Positions 33,517-43,206 are shown, counted from the first letter of the stretch. The stretch: DNA of 64,000 nucleotides from RGIG529 sp050950425 (GCA_050950425.1 JBMNHO010000002.1:868001-932000), one strand, 5' to 3'. A program made the numbers and translations. Notes: generated by a model from the letters alone, not told the origin.

Positions 33517-34966
33517 TGTCGTCCCTCCCAAAATCAGATTCCCTCGCGCATGTCAATGTAAACGCGACCTCCACTGTTCCATTCTCGCTTTTCACCGTAA
33601 CCGTTTCGTTGTGACTGTTTAAAATGGTTTTGACGATATAAAGCCCTAAGCCAACGCCTTCCCGGTCGATGCTGCGGGAATGATCTGTTTTATGAAACCT
33701 GTCAAAAATAAACGGGATTTCCTCTTCTGAAATCTTTCCCGGATTGCGCACGGAAACACATGCCTTTCCGCCGCAAAGCCCAACGCTTAACCCAAGGACG
33801 CCGCCCTCTGCTGAAAATTTTATGGCGTTGTCCAGAAGATTATACCCAACCCGTGTAATATCATCCACTTTTCCCCACACCAAAAGGGGTTCCTCCGGCA
33901 GCTGCGCGTCCACATCCAGATGTTTCGCGCTGATCTTCGGCTCTAAATTGACCAGGACCCGGCGCATCACTTCCGCAATGTCGAACGCTGTCATAGAGGT
34001 CGTCTCCGGCATCTGGCTTTGCAGCTGGGAAACATCCAGCATCTGACGCACCAGCCTGGATAGCCTCCTTGTTTCGTCGGAAATAATGCGCAAAGACGGC
34101 TCAATGCGGTCCCTTGGGATGGTGCCGTCTAAAATTCCGTTGGTGAATCCCGCTATCGTGGTCATGGGCGTTTTCAGCTCATGTGAAATATTGGCGACAA
34201 ACTCCTGCCGCCTGGCTTCCGACTGCTCCAGCGACTTCGCCATGGCGTTAAACGCCTCTGCCAGCTCTCCGATTTCATCTTTTCGGCCATACCCGTTGAC
34301 CCGCACCTGGAACTCTCCGTGGCCGAATTTCCGCGTGGCCGCCGCCATTTCTTTCAGCGGCTTTGTCAGCCGCAAAGACGTCACCGAGGTGCTGACAAAC
34401 GAAATGCAAAGCACCACCACTGCCGTGATGAAGAAGATGGAAACCACCGTGCGCCACATCGCCGTTACGCTGGTGACATCAGCGGCGGCAAAAATCATGC
34501 CGACAACATATTCCCCCACCACTACGGGCTTTCCCACCACAAATTCCGCCTGGGGAAACAGCCCGTCTAACGTGCTGTTTCCGAAAAACTCACCCGTGGT
34601 CAAGATGGCTTGGGTGATCCCGTGCGGAACCCGGCTGTCTTTATAATAATTGCAGGTCTTCCCGTCTGTGCTGCAAAGAATTTGCCCTTCCGCATCCGAC
34701 AAAACCAAATAACTGTCTGAATAATCGGCAAAGAAGTCCAGCATGTCCCAATACACATTGTCCTGATAGGCCTGGATGCTCCGCCCGCTTGCCAAGTAAT
34801 TTTCCGTGTAATCGGATACCCGCACGGCATATCGCTCCAACGACTCTTTCTTTTCTTCCAGTGTATACCGGTAGCTCAATGTTAAAAACGAGGTGCCAAG
34901 CAACAAAAAGCTGAATAAAATCAGCCCGGCTGTCAGCGCAAATTGCCGCTTATATAAGCTGTTCAT
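33503..34966 (-). CDS. Sensor histidine kinase
   Basis: A 487-residue membrane sensor kinase. Two membrane segments (about residues 10-32 and 170-192) flank an extracellular domain of about 140 residues with a PAS-like look. HAMP (about 193-248), HisKA with phospho-acceptor His262 (VANISHELKTP), and HATPase_c with N (NLLDNAIKFS), GVGLGLYIVK and DRFHKTD boxes follow. It is 8 bases downstream of the response regulator gene and overlaps htrA, so it should control the envelope protease. The signal sensed is unknown. Confidence 0.92.
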   Translation of the reverse strand: MNSLYKRQFALTAGLILFSFLLLGTSFLTLSYRYTLEEKKESLERYAVRVSDYTENYLASGRSIQAYQDNVYWDMLDFFADYSDSYLVLSDAEGQILCSTDGKTCNYYKDSRVPHGITQAILTTGEFFGNSTLDGLFPQAEFVVGKPVVVGEYVVGMIFAAADVTSVTAMWRTVVSIFFITAVVVLCISFVSTSVTSLRLTKPLKEMAAATRKFGHGEFQVRVNGYGRKDEIGELAEAFNAMAKSLEQSEARRQEFVANISHELKTPMTTIAGFTNGILDGTIPRDRIEPSLRIISDETRRLSRLVRQMLDVSQLQSQMPETTSMTAFDIAEVMRRVLVNLEPKISAKHLDVDAQLPEEPLLVWGKVDDITRVGYNLLDNAIKFSAEGGVLGLSVGLCGGKACVSVRNPGKISEEEIPFIFDRFHKTDHSRSIDREGVGLGLYIVKTILNSHNETVTVKSENGTVEVAFTLTCARESDFGRDDSGRK

Positions 34967-34974
34967 TCTTGTTT

Positions 34975-35667
34975 CTACCCTTCTGTGTGTAGCTCAAACT
35001 TATACCCCACACCCCAAACCGTTTTCAGCGACCATTGATCGCTGACGTTTTCCAGCTTCTCTCGCAGACGCTTGATGTGAACATCCACCGTGCGGGAATC
35101 GCCAAAATAATCAAACCCCCAAACCTCATCCAGAAGCTGGTTTCTAGTAAACACACGGTTAGGCGACGCCGCCAGGTGGTACAAAAGCTCCATTTCCTTT
35201 GGCGGGGTGTCCACCCGCTTCCCGTTCACCAAAAGCTCGTAAGAATCCAAATTGATCACCAGCCGGTCAAAGGAAAGCCGCTTCTCTTGTTTTTCTCCCG
35301 GCTTTGCTCTGCGCATCACCGCGTGAATGCGCGCCAGCACTTCCTTCATTTCAAAGGGTTTTACGATGTAATCGTCCGCGCCCATCTCCAGTCCGGATAC
35401 CTTGTCCCTGGTTTCCCCTTTGGCCGTCAGCATAATCACCGGGATTTGGCTTCCGCTTTCCCGGATGGCCCGGCACACGCCCCATCCGTCCATCTCCGGA
35501 AGCATAATGTCCAGCAAAACCAAGTCCGGGCCGAACGTTTCAAACAGCTCCACCCCCTGTTTTCCCGTGGCGGCAATCATGGTCTGAAACCCTTCTTTCC
35601 CCAGATACAGCTGTAACAGCTCCGCAATATTTTCATCGTCTTCCACAATCAATACCTTGCGATTCAC
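34975..35667 (-). CDS. OmpR/PhoB family response regulator
   Basis: A 230-residue response regulator. The receiver domain has the acidic pocket EDDEN (residues 9-13), phospho-acceptor Asp53 (VLLDIMLPE), Thr in MLTAKGE and Lys in IVKPFEM. The C-terminal winged helix is of the OmpR kind (SRTVDVHIKRLREKL, WGVGYKFE). It heads the operon with the kinase and the HtrA protease. Upstream are two TGTTYA repeats 11 bases apart, the usual spacing of OmpR-type sites, so autoregulation is likely. Confidence 0.95.
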   Translation of the reverse strand: MNRKVLIVEDDENIAELLQLYLGKEGFQTMIAATGKQGVELFETFGPDLVLLDIMLPEMDGWGVCRAIRESGSQIPVIMLTAKGETRDKVSGLEMGADDYIVKPFEMKEVLARIHAVMRRAKPGEKQEKRLSFDRLVINLDSYELLVNGKRVDTPPKEMELLYHLAASPNRVFTRNQLLDEVWGFDYFGDSRTVDVHIKRLREKLENVSDQWSLKTVWGVGYKFELHTEG

Positions 35668-35709
35668 CCTCGTCCCTCGCTTTCATACGACACATTGTGT
35701 TTTGACTTT

Positions 35710-35754
35710 ATTATAAAAGAATCTCTCCCCTTTTCCGTGAACATTTTATAAACA
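35710..35754 (-). promoter_or_regulatory. Promoter with a direct-repeat OmpR-type site
   Basis: On the minus strand TGTTTA and TGTTCA start 11 bases apart (35754-35749 and 35743-35738), ahead of a TATAAT -10 (35715-35710). No good -35 is present, as expected of an activator-dependent promoter. Confidence 0.55.
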
Positions 35755-35776
35755 TTCCCTTGGGGAAAAGTACCTT

Positions 35777-36994
35777 TTACCGGCTGGTTTCCGTCATCCG
35801 CTGAAAATTGCCTGCTATCCCCTGCCGGCTGGTTACAAAAGACACCAATGCCGTTTTCGCCTGGGGCATGTCGGTTAAAAACAGACGTGCCGTCTCCTCC
35901 GCCCGGTCCATGATCCGGCCCAGGCGGGCTTTGCAGTCAAGGGCCGTTTGTCCTTCTTCCCCAATGATTTCCGATGTCTGAAACGCCACATATCCCATCT
36001 GCTCCAACCGAGCCGTTTGCCCCTCATCCAGACTGGGTGCGGCAATCAGAACCGTTGTGGTGCCGGCGATCTGGCGCAGAAGCCGATTGCCCTGCTCCAA
36101 CGCTGTTTCGGGCTTATCTTCCGCGCCGGTCAAATACAAGCCGATGCCATATCCTGAGCCTAAAATGCGCCGCACCAAATCCCCCTGGGACACAAGCTCG
36201 CTTGGCGAAACAAAAAAGCACACGGCATTTGTTTTTGTGTCAAGCCAGTCTAAAAACGCTTCTGTGTTGCTTGGGTCCGTCACCTGAATGCCAAGGTAAA
36301 CAGAAACAAATGCCACAGGCTCTGTGGGCGAGGGAGAAGGCTCGTCCGACGCGGAAGCAGACGCCGGGGGCAGAGAAGTCGGCGTATGATACCCGCCGGG
36401 AACGGAACTGGTTGGGCGGGTCGTGCCTGTCGGCACGGCGGTTGAGACATTTGGTGTGCTGTCGGTGGGTTTTGGCGTTTGGTTGGTATACGCTGCGACA
36501 TACTGCTGCATCAGGCCGGTGTTATTCCGCACAAAGGCAGCGTCGTTTAAGTCCGCCCCTAAATTTTTGATCCGTATCACCGTGCCATATTCCGCTGTCA
36601 AATAAGAATATTCCAGCTGAAAATATTGACACACAAAATAGGCCGGGACATAGATGGTCCCGTTGCGGGAGACCGTCTGGGCGGAATATGTCGTCTCAAG
36701 GTCATAGGCGTTTCCCGCGGCGAGACGAAAGGTCAGCGTCTTTTGATTCCCGGACAAAACGAGGGCGTCCGATGTTCTGGAGGAAACGGAAACGCCTACA
36801 TTATGCGCCCAAAACACAGAATAAGGGATATATACGCTCCCGTTGCGTACGATCGGTATGGTGCCCGTATCCAAGGGCAGCAGGTGGTCGTTCATCGCCA
36901 TAAAGTAGACAGACGGCGCCGCATCCGCCCGGGGCAACGCGTAAAAAACGGCGATCAGGGCAACGGCGCCAAACACCGTCCAAAACCGTTTCAT
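35777..36994 (-). CDS. Secreted protein: Cu-amine-oxidase-N-like domain plus degenerate deacetylase domain
   Basis: A 405-residue exported protein. A signal peptide (residues 1-25, MKRFWTVFGAVALIAVFYAL start) precedes a copper-amine-oxidase N-terminal-like beta domain (about residues 40-140), a low-complexity linker rich in Pro, Ser and Thr (about 160-230) and a NodB/polysaccharide-deacetylase-like fold (about 235-400). In that last domain the metal-binding TFDDGP is replaced by VYLGIQVTDP and the HSxxH-type motif is missing (YGIGLYLTGAED), so deacetylase activity is unlikely. ATG 36994 has GAGGAGG upstream; a long in-frame extension to 37459 runs through intergenic DNA and part of the kinase gene and is rejected. 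Confidence 0.75.
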   Translation of the reverse strand: MKRFWTVFGAVALIAVFYALPRADAAPSVYFMAMNDHLLPLDTGTIPIVRNGSVYIPYSVFWAHNVGVSVSSRTSDALVLSGNQKTLTFRLAAGNAYDLETTYSAQTVSRNGTIYVPAYFVCQYFQLEYSYLTAEYGTVIRIKNLGADLNDAAFVRNNTGLMQQYVAAYTNQTPKPTDSTPNVSTAVPTGTTRPTSSVPGGYHTPTSLPPASASASDEPSPSPTEPVAFVSVYLGIQVTDPSNTEAFLDWLDTKTNAVCFFVSPSELVSQGDLVRRILGSGYGIGLYLTGAEDKPETALEQGNRLLRQIAGTTTVLIAAPSLDEGQTARLEQMGYVAFQTSEIIGEEGQTALDCKARLGRIMDRAEETARLFLTDMPQAKTALVSFVTSRQGIAGNFQRMTETSR

Positions 36995-37254
36995 CTCTTT
37001 TGTGCCTCCTCTCGCCAACGTTTCTTTTTGACCCCTCCTCAAAAGGGAGGCTCCGTCCGTTTGGCTTGCTCCGTTCCCAATGTCCGCTTTGGCAAGGCAA
37101 GCGGACGGCCTCTTTCCTTTAAAGCCCCATGGCAAAACGGCGAGCAAGGCGGGGCTTTCCCCCTCCGAAGCCGGGTGCAGGCCGCACTTTTCCCTCCGGC
37201 GTCGCGCCTTCGCCCCGCCATGCCCCAGACATCCCCCTGAAAAGGGGCATCCCT
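36995..37254 (-). other. GC-rich intergenic stretch, no gene seen
   Basis: About 260 bases between two minus-strand genes. It holds short inverted repeats (CCTCCC/GGGAGG, GGGGCAT/ATGCCCC) and looks like a dispersed intergenic element or decayed sequence. No ribosome binding site or believable reading frame was found. Confidence 0.5.
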
Positions 37255-38160
37255 TTATTGTTTGACGATGACGGAAAGTCCCTCTCTGCAATTGACAATA
37301 TTGGCTTCTGTCATCGTCCCGCCAAATTCCCCGTCCAACGTCCAGGAAAGCGCCTCCGGCGACGTAAACCGCAGAGAAGACGCGGAAAACGAATACAGTG
37401 TGTCCGGGCTGCCTTTTCGAAGATCGTGGCGCAGCACAGCGCCGATCAGCCTGCCCCATTGCCCGGCATTTTCCGGGCGTCGGATGAGCAGCACCTCAAA
37501 CAGGCCGTCATTCAGACGCACTTCATCCCCGCACAGCCCCTTAAAGCCGCCCACGGAAAGAGAGTTTGTCACCATGCCCAGTATAAAATCGTCCTCAATC
37601 ACCTGGTCGTCATACTCCACACGCACACGGTAGGACGCAAGCCGGGGCAACCGGGCCAGACCCTCCAGGATATAGGCCAAATGCCCCAAAATATTTTTCG
37701 CTTGCTGGGAGGTGGAATAAGACACCTCCGCGAAGGCCCCGAACGCCGCCACATAGACAAAGTAATTGTCGTTAAACGCGCCGACGTCGCAGCGGAAGGG
37801 GACTCCCTCCGCCGCGACCCGCGCCGCTTCCGCCATCTGCCTCGGCAAACCGAGGCTGGTTGCAAAATCATTTGTGCTGCCTGCCGGAATGTATCCAACC
37901 GGAACCGTATGCTTTCCCAGCAACAGACCGCGCACGGTTTCATTCAGTGTCCCGTCGCCGCCGCAGCATACCACACGATCGTATGTTCCTCCCATCTCTT
38001 TTGCCATGCGCAGTGCATCTTCCGGCCCCTCGGTCGGATACGCTGTGACCAGGTATCCAGATTGGCTGAGCGCCTCCAAAATGCGCAAAAGATGCACGCC
38101 CGCCCGCCGTTTGCCGGCGTGAGGGTTGAATAGAAATAACATCGTACGTTCCGTTTTCAT
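37255..38160 (-). CDS. Diacylglycerol kinase family lipid kinase
   Basis: A 301-residue DagK/YegS-like enzyme that would phosphorylate a lipid alcohol such as diacylglycerol at the membrane. Marks are FLFNPHAGKRRA at the N-terminus, VVCCGGDGTLNETVRGL (nucleotide-binding GGDGT), IPAGSTNDFATSLGLP and DGEFGG near the C-terminus. The start is uncertain: ATG 38160 is chosen, while TTG 38169 lies nearer to AGGAAAG; neither spacing is ideal. It begins 18 bases after the foldase gene stop and is probably co-transcribed with it. Confidence 0.9.
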   Translation of the reverse strand: MKTERTMLFLFNPHAGKRRAGVHLLRILEALSQSGYLVTAYPTEGPEDALRMAKEMGGTYDRVVCCGGDGTLNETVRGLLLGKHTVPVGYIPAGSTNDFATSLGLPRQMAEAARVAAEGVPFRCDVGAFNDNYFVYVAAFGAFAEVSYSTSQQAKNILGHLAYILEGLARLPRLASYRVRVEYDDQVIEDDFILGMVTNSLSVGGFKGLCGDEVRLNDGLFEVLLIRRPENAGQWGRLIGAVLRHDLRKGSPDTLYSFSASSLRFTSPEALSWTLDGEFGGTMTEANIVNCREGLSVIVKQ

Positions 38161-38178
38161 TTGATTCAACCATCTTTC

Positions 38179-39501
38179 CTATTCTGTGGCTGCCGGTGTT
38201 GCTTCTCCTGTTTCTGTTGTGTCACCGGCCGCCCCACCTGTCGGTGCGGCGGTGGCGCTTTCTTCTGTTTTCCCCTCTGCGGCTGTGTCGTTCGCTTCAG
38301 GGGACGCACTCCCCTCGGGGGACGCACTTTCTTCCGGGAAAGCGCCTTCTTCCGGATGTGCCTTTTCATAAATCTGGTTCATTTTTTCATACAGGGTCTG
38401 GGGGTCAATTTTTTGATACGCGCCGGTAAACTGAACGTCTGCTTCCGAGATCCATGTTTCCAGCTGCTTCGTAAACTGCTCCTGCCCCCATGCGCTGAGG
38501 AAGATATCGAGGTTCGGCCGGCGCAGGATGATGTGGTACCCATTGGTGCTTTCCACAATGCCGCTGATCTCGTTTGCGTCCAGCGCCTTTGTGGCCGTTT
38601 CAAAAGACGCTACCATCTCCCCCTCGCCAAACACATAGCCGTCCGGATACTGGACAAGGCCGGGGTCTTCGCTGTGTTGCTTCATCAGCGCGTCAAACAG
38701 CGCCAAAGGCGTGTCGCTTGCTTTCAGCTGCGCCAAAAGCTCCTCCGCCTGTTTCTTTTTCGCCGTTTTTTCCTCATCCGGCAAGTCGGCCCCTTCGTCA
38801 TCGGTTGTTTTCAGCAGAATATGCTTGGCATACATATACCCGGTCTGGGTAAAAAAGTCTTCCAGATCCTCATAGCCTTGGTCCTCGACGTACTGCTCGG
38901 CATACGCCTGAAGTGCCTCGTCGGAGGGCTGGTTGCCGGACTCTGTGCCATATAGTTTTTCAAACAGCGTGGTGTACAAAAACCCGACTTCCGCAAAATG
39001 CAAAAACGTCTCTTCGGAAAGACCCTGCAAGCGAAGTTCTTCTAAATAAGCCGCTTCGTCCCCGCCGCCAAAATATTGAATGTAATACGCGCGAAATTCA
39101 TCCAGTTCCGCTTGGGACGCCTCTGTCAGCACGCACCCGTTCTTTTTCGCGTTTTCTTCTACCATTTGATAAAGGGTCACCGTTTCCACCGCGTCGTCCT
39201 TGACATAGTCCGAAACGGATTTATCCTCAATGGTGTCGCTCCATACCACGTCGCCGGAGGAAAACTGCTGCTGGCTCAAGTAATTGACGCTGCTGATGAC
39301 CCAGTAGCAATACGTTTCCGCCGTGATGTCTGTCCCGTTTACTGTCATCACAACGGTGTCCTTGGGAACGCCTGTGGCTTGCAAAATAACGTCGTCTCCC
39401 GTGTCTGTGTCAGAGCGAAACAGGGGGGTACACGCCGCCAAACCGACTGTTAAAAAGCAGATCACCAACAGCACGCTGCATCCTTTTTTCCAAAGTTTCA
39501 T
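38179..39501 (-). CDS. PrsA/SurA-like peptidylprolyl isomerase lipoprotein
   Basis: A 440-residue exported lipoprotein. The signal MKLWKKGCSVLLVICFL ends in a lipobox LAAC (Cys about 24). SurA-N-like helices follow, then a parvulin-type rotamase domain (about residues 228-345) with AKHILL, GLVQYPDGYVFGEGEMV and NGYHIILR. The last 60 residues are a low-complexity tail rich in Glu, Ala, Ser and Thr. It should help extracellular proteins fold. ATG 39501 has AAGGAG 7 bases upstream; the in-frame ATG at 39540 does not. It lies just after mfd, as often in Firmicutes. Confidence 0.9.
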   Translation of the reverse strand: MKLWKKGCSVLLVICFLTVGLAACTPLFRSDTDTGDDVILQATGVPKDTVVMTVNGTDITAETYCYWVISSVNYLSQQQFSSGDVVWSDTIEDKSVSDYVKDDAVETVTLYQMVEENAKKNGCVLTEASQAELDEFRAYYIQYFGGGDEAAYLEELRLQGLSEETFLHFAEVGFLYTTLFEKLYGTESGNQPSDEALQAYAEQYVEDQGYEDLEDFFTQTGYMYAKHILLKTTDDEGADLPDEEKTAKKKQAEELLAQLKASDTPLALFDALMKQHSEDPGLVQYPDGYVFGEGEMVASFETATKALDANEISGIVESTNGYHIILRRPNLDIFLSAWGQEQFTKQLETWISEADVQFTGAYQKIDPQTLYEKMNQIYEKAHPEEGAFPEESASPEGSASPEANDTAAEGKTEESATAAPTGGAAGDTTETGEATPAATE

Positions 39502-39573
39502 TACATTTCTCCTTTTCGGCTTGTATCCAGAACAACGCATGCATTATACCATTTTTTACACGTAAACACAACG

Positions 39574-42500
39574 CTATTGTTCGGGTTTTTCTGCCTGGCT
39601 GTATTCCTTCACCAGTGTTTGCGCCAGCTTCAGCGCGTCTTCTCCTTTTTTGATCCGCAGGGAAAGATAGGGCTTTTCTCCCGCGGAGAACAAAAGCAGA
39701 CCCTTGTAGCTCGGCTTGGCACAGAGGGCGGATACCTTTTGCAGATCCAGCGTCCGCAGCAGGAAGTTCAGATGGTCCCCTTTTTGGGCAATGTCCGAAA
39801 TACCCACTTTGCCCGCTTCCGTCCGCAGCAGCGCAACGGAAACCAGCGCCGTCACTCCCGGGGGCGGGTCGCCGTATCGATCCAGCAACTCATCCATCAC
39901 GTCATCCCCGTCCTCCTCGCTGCGGATGGACGCGATTCTCCGGTAAAGATCCATCCTCTGTTCCGGCGAGGGAACGTAAGACTCCGGAATATGCGAGGAC
40001 ACCGCCAAATCGGCGGAACATTCCGTCTTCTGCGGAGGCGTCTCCCCTTTTTCCTCCAGCACCGCTTCTTCCAGCAGCTTGAGATACATATCGTACCCCA
40101 CTGTCACCATGTAGCCGGACTGCTCCGGCCCCAGCAGGTTTCCGGCGCCCCGGATTTCCAAGTCCCGCATGGCGATTTTAAAGCCCGATCCAAAGGCGGC
40201 AAATTCACGAATGGCGGACAGCCGCTTTGTTGCCACCTCCGTCAGAATTTTCCCCTGGCGATAGGTCATATAGGCATACGCTCTGCGGGGCGATCGGCCC
40301 ACGCGCCCTCTGATCTGGTGCAATTGTGCCAGCCCCAGCCGGTCTGCGTCCTCAATAATCAATGTATTCACATTTGGAATATCAATACCTGTTTCTATAA
40401 TCGTGGTGCAGACCAAAATTTGAAGCTCTCCTTCGCTCACGCGGCTCATAACCTGATCCAGGGCGTCCGCCCCCATTTGCCCGTGGGCCACGCCCACCGC
40501 AACCTCCGGGAACATGCCGCCAATGTAGGCCGCTACCCGGTCAATGGTCTCCACCCGGTTGTGCAGATAATATACCTGCCCGTTGCGGTCCAGCTCTCTT
40601 CGTATGGCGTCCGCCAGCACGCTCCAGTTGTGCTCCAGAACGTAGGTCTGCACCGGCTGGCGGTTGCGGGGGGGCTCTTCAATGGTGCTCATGTCCCGTA
40701 TTCCCGACAAGGCCATATTGAGGGTGCGGGGGATGGGCGTCGCCGTCAGCGTCAGGGCGTCCACCCGTTTGGCCATCTCCTTCAGCCGCTCCTTATGGGT
40801 AACGCCGAACCGCTGCTCCTCATCCACCACCAAAAGCCCCAGCTTTTGAAACTGAACGTCCTTTTGCAGCAGCCGGTGGGTTCCGATGAGAATATCCAGG
40901 CTGCCGGACCGCACCTGGGAAAGGGTCGCCTTGATCTGAGCCGGGGTGCGAAACCGGCTGACCACGTCCACTTTCACAGGATAGTTGCGAAACCGCGCCA
41001 CCATAGACGTATAATGCTGCTGGGCCAGCACCGTGGTGGGCACCAAAACCGCCGCCTGATATCCGTCTAACACGCATTTCATCATAGCGCGCACGGCCAC
41101 CTCCGTTTTGCCGTAGCCCACGTCGCCGCAGAGCAGGCGGTCCATCGGGATCTCCCGCTCCATATCCACTTTGATCTCGCTGATGCACCGGAGCTGATCC
41201 CCCGTTTCCTGGTACTCAAATTCTTCCTCAAACTCCGTTTGCCACGGGCGATCCTTGGAAAAGGCATGGCCCGGGCGGCGCTGCCGCTCGGCATACAGGG
41301 CAATCAGCTCCTTTGCCAAGTCCTGCACCGCCCGCTTTGCCCGGCTCTTTTCCCTGGCCCATTCCGTTCCGCCCAATTTGTTCAGCCGGGCCTGCGTCCC
41401 CTCGCCCCCGCCGCCGATGTATTTGGAGATCAAATCCAGCTGGGTGGCGGGGATATAGAGGCAGTCGCTCCCGGCATAGGCCAGCTTTACATAATCTTTT
41501 TCCACTCCGTCCAGAGAGAGCTTCGCCATCTCCACAAAGCGGCCGATGCCGTGATGGGCGTGAACCACCAAGTCCCCCGGGGACAAATCCGCATAGCTGC
41601 TCAGCGCCTGCTTTCCCTTGGCGGGTTTTGTCTTTTTCTGCTTTTGGCTGCTGCTCGTCAGCTGTCCTTCCGTCAGGACAACCAGCTTGAAATCCGGATA
41701 TTCCATGCCGCCGGACAAATTCCCAACGGTTAAAACCGCTTCCCCCGGCTTTGGAAGCTCCTTGAGCTGAAACGTCATTGCCACCCGCAACCCGCTCTCC
41801 CGCAGCAAATGATGCAGATTCTGGGCCCTTCGTTCCGACGGGCAAAGGATCACCAGCCGGTACCCTTCCGCCAAATAGCCCGAAACATCGGACACGGCGG
41901 CGCCCAGGCTCCCCCCATAGGAGGGAAGCTGCTTGCAGACAACGGAAAACAGGCTACGGGGAGCGACGGGATATCGGGCCGCCGGGAAGGTATCCGTCAT
42001 GACCACGGGGAGCTTGTTCAGCCGGGACTTCATATGGTCAAGGGAAAGGGCAAAGGAAGTCAGCTCCCCTGCCAGCATTCCGGCGTCCATCAGCGCCTCT
42101 GTGTCCTGCTCCAGCTGCCAACTGTAGTTTTTGGCCCGCTCCATGATGCGCCCGCTCTCCGTCATGATCACAACGGCATCCTTCGGGATGTAGTCCAGCC
42201 CGCAGGTTTCCTCCGGATAGATCAGATTCAGATACCGGTCATACGCCGAGTAGAGCACGTCCTGCTCCAGCCGCTCTGTGTCCTGTTTTATGGTTTCCAG
42301 CAAAGCGGACCAGTCTCCCTTTCGTTTTTCCACCTTGCGCCTTAGCTTGTCAAGGGAGGCCAGAAGCTGCTCTTTGCCTCCCTTTGCCATGTGAGGCAGC
42401 ACCTCCGCCGCCGGCAGCAGAAGGCAGCTTTCGCAGTTTTCCGTCCGTCTTTGGGTGCCGGGATCAAAATATCCCATGACGTCTATTTCGTCTCCGAAAA

Positions 42501-43089
42501 AGTCCACCCGAACGGGCTGCTCCTCCCCCGGGGAAAACACATCTAAAATGCCCCCCCGCAGGGCAAACTGCCCCGGCCCCTCCACCTGGTCACAAACGGC
42601 GTATCCGTTGCGTGTCAGAAACGCCGCCAGTTCATCCAGCCGGTACACAGCGCCCTGCCGCAACACACGCACCGCCTGCTGCATGGTCTCCGGCGGCATG
42701 GTGCGCTGGAGCATGCCCTCCACCGTCATCACCAGAAACGGAACCGGCCCCCGGCACAAAGCGGCCATTGCCTCCAGCCTGCGGTGCTCCCACTGGCGGG
42801 ACACCACGGCGGCATCATAAAAAACAAACTCCCGGGACGCCAGATACACCACCGATTTCCCGGAAAGCGCCTTCAGGTCTCCGATCATCCGGTTTGCCTC
42901 TCCGTCGTCGGCGCAAAGGATCACCACCGGCCGATCGGAGTCCCCTTGCAGCGCCGCGCCCAAATGGGCCCGATGCACGCCGGAAAGCCCGGACAGCGCC
43001 GCCGGACACTGCCCCGCGTCGATGGTATAAAACAAAGCCTGGATCTCCTTGTTTTGCTGAAACGCCCCTGCGATGGCAAACAAAGCCAC
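39574..43089 (-). CDS. mfd: Transcription-repair coupling factor Mfd
   Basis: A 1171-residue DNA translocase that removes stalled RNA polymerase and recruits UvrA. Domains run in the usual order: UvrB-like N-terminal region (FALRGGILDVFSPG), RNA-polymerase-interaction domain (about 480-550, with GDLVVHAHHGIGRF), helicase core with Walker A GDVGYGKTEVAVRA and Walker B VVDEEQRFGV, TATPIPRT, then the TRCF C-terminal domain. Length matches the family. The start is GTG at 43089 after a G-rich AAGGGGGG; no upstream ATG fits. It follows the pth-zinc ribbon genes with a terminator between. Confidence 0.97.
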   Translation of the reverse strand: MALFAIAGAFQQNKEIQALFYTIDAGQCPAALSGLSGVHRAHLGAALQGDSDRPVVILCADDGEANRMIGDLKALSGKSVVYLASREFVFYDAAVVSRQWEHRRLEAMAALCRGPVPFLVMTVEGMLQRTMPPETMQQAVRVLRQGAVYRLDELAAFLTRNGYAVCDQVEGPGQFALRGGILDVFSPGEEQPVRVDFFGDEIDVMGYFDPGTQRRTENCESCLLLPAAEVLPHMAKGGKEQLLASLDKLRRKVEKRKGDWSALLETIKQDTERLEQDVLYSAYDRYLNLIYPEETCGLDYIPKDAVVIMTESGRIMERAKNYSWQLEQDTEALMDAGMLAGELTSFALSLDHMKSRLNKLPVVMTDTFPAARYPVAPRSLFSVVCKQLPSYGGSLGAAVSDVSGYLAEGYRLVILCPSERRAQNLHHLLRESGLRVAMTFQLKELPKPGEAVLTVGNLSGGMEYPDFKLVVLTEGQLTSSSQKQKKTKPAKGKQALSSYADLSPGDLVVHAHHGIGRFVEMAKLSLDGVEKDYVKLAYAGSDCLYIPATQLDLISKYIGGGGEGTQARLNKLGGTEWAREKSRAKRAVQDLAKELIALYAERQRRPGHAFSKDRPWQTEFEEEFEYQETGDQLRCISEIKVDMEREIPMDRLLCGDVGYGKTEVAVRAMMKCVLDGYQAAVLVPTTVLAQQHYTSMVARFRNYPVKVDVVSRFRTPAQIKATLSQVRSGSLDILIGTHRLLQKDVQFQKLGLLVVDEEQRFGVTHKERLKEMAKRVDALTLTATPIPRTLNMALSGIRDMSTIEEPPRNRQPVQTYVLEHNWSVLADAIRRELDRNGQVYYLHNRVETIDRVAAYIGGMFPEVAVGVAHGQMGADALDQVMSRVSEGELQILVCTTIIETGIDIPNVNTLIIEDADRLGLAQLHQIRGRVGRSPRRAYAYMTYRQGKILTEVATKRLSAIREFAAFGSGFKIAMRDLEIRGAGNLLGPEQSGYMVTVGYDMYLKLLEEAVLEEKGETPPQKTECSADLAVSSHIPESYVPSPEQRMDLYRRIASIRSEEDGDDVMDELLDRYGDPPPGVTALVSVALLRTEAGKVGISDIAQKGDHLNFLLRTLDLQKVSALCAKPSYKGLLLFSAGEKPYLSLRIKKGEDALKLAQTLVKEYSQAEKPEQ

Positions 43090-43160
43090 CCCCCCTTTCT
43101 CTTACTCATCCTTATAAAAATTTTACTCATACCTTAAAAATATGGAAATTAAAAAACCAC

Positions 43161-43206
43161 AAAAAAGCACAGGAACAGGCAGGAGGCACGTGGCCCCTGT
43201 CCTGTT
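43161..43206 (-). terminator. Terminator after the zinc-ribbon membrane gene
   Basis: An imperfect stem (AACAGG/CCTGTT and CAGG/CCTG, minus strand) is followed by GTGCTTTTTT. It separates the glmU-pth block from mfd. Confidence 0.7.

Noticed and set aside
36995..37459. Long in-frame extension of the secreted pseudo-deacetylase
   Set aside because: It would precede a clear signal peptide and run through non-coding DNA into the lipid kinase gene.
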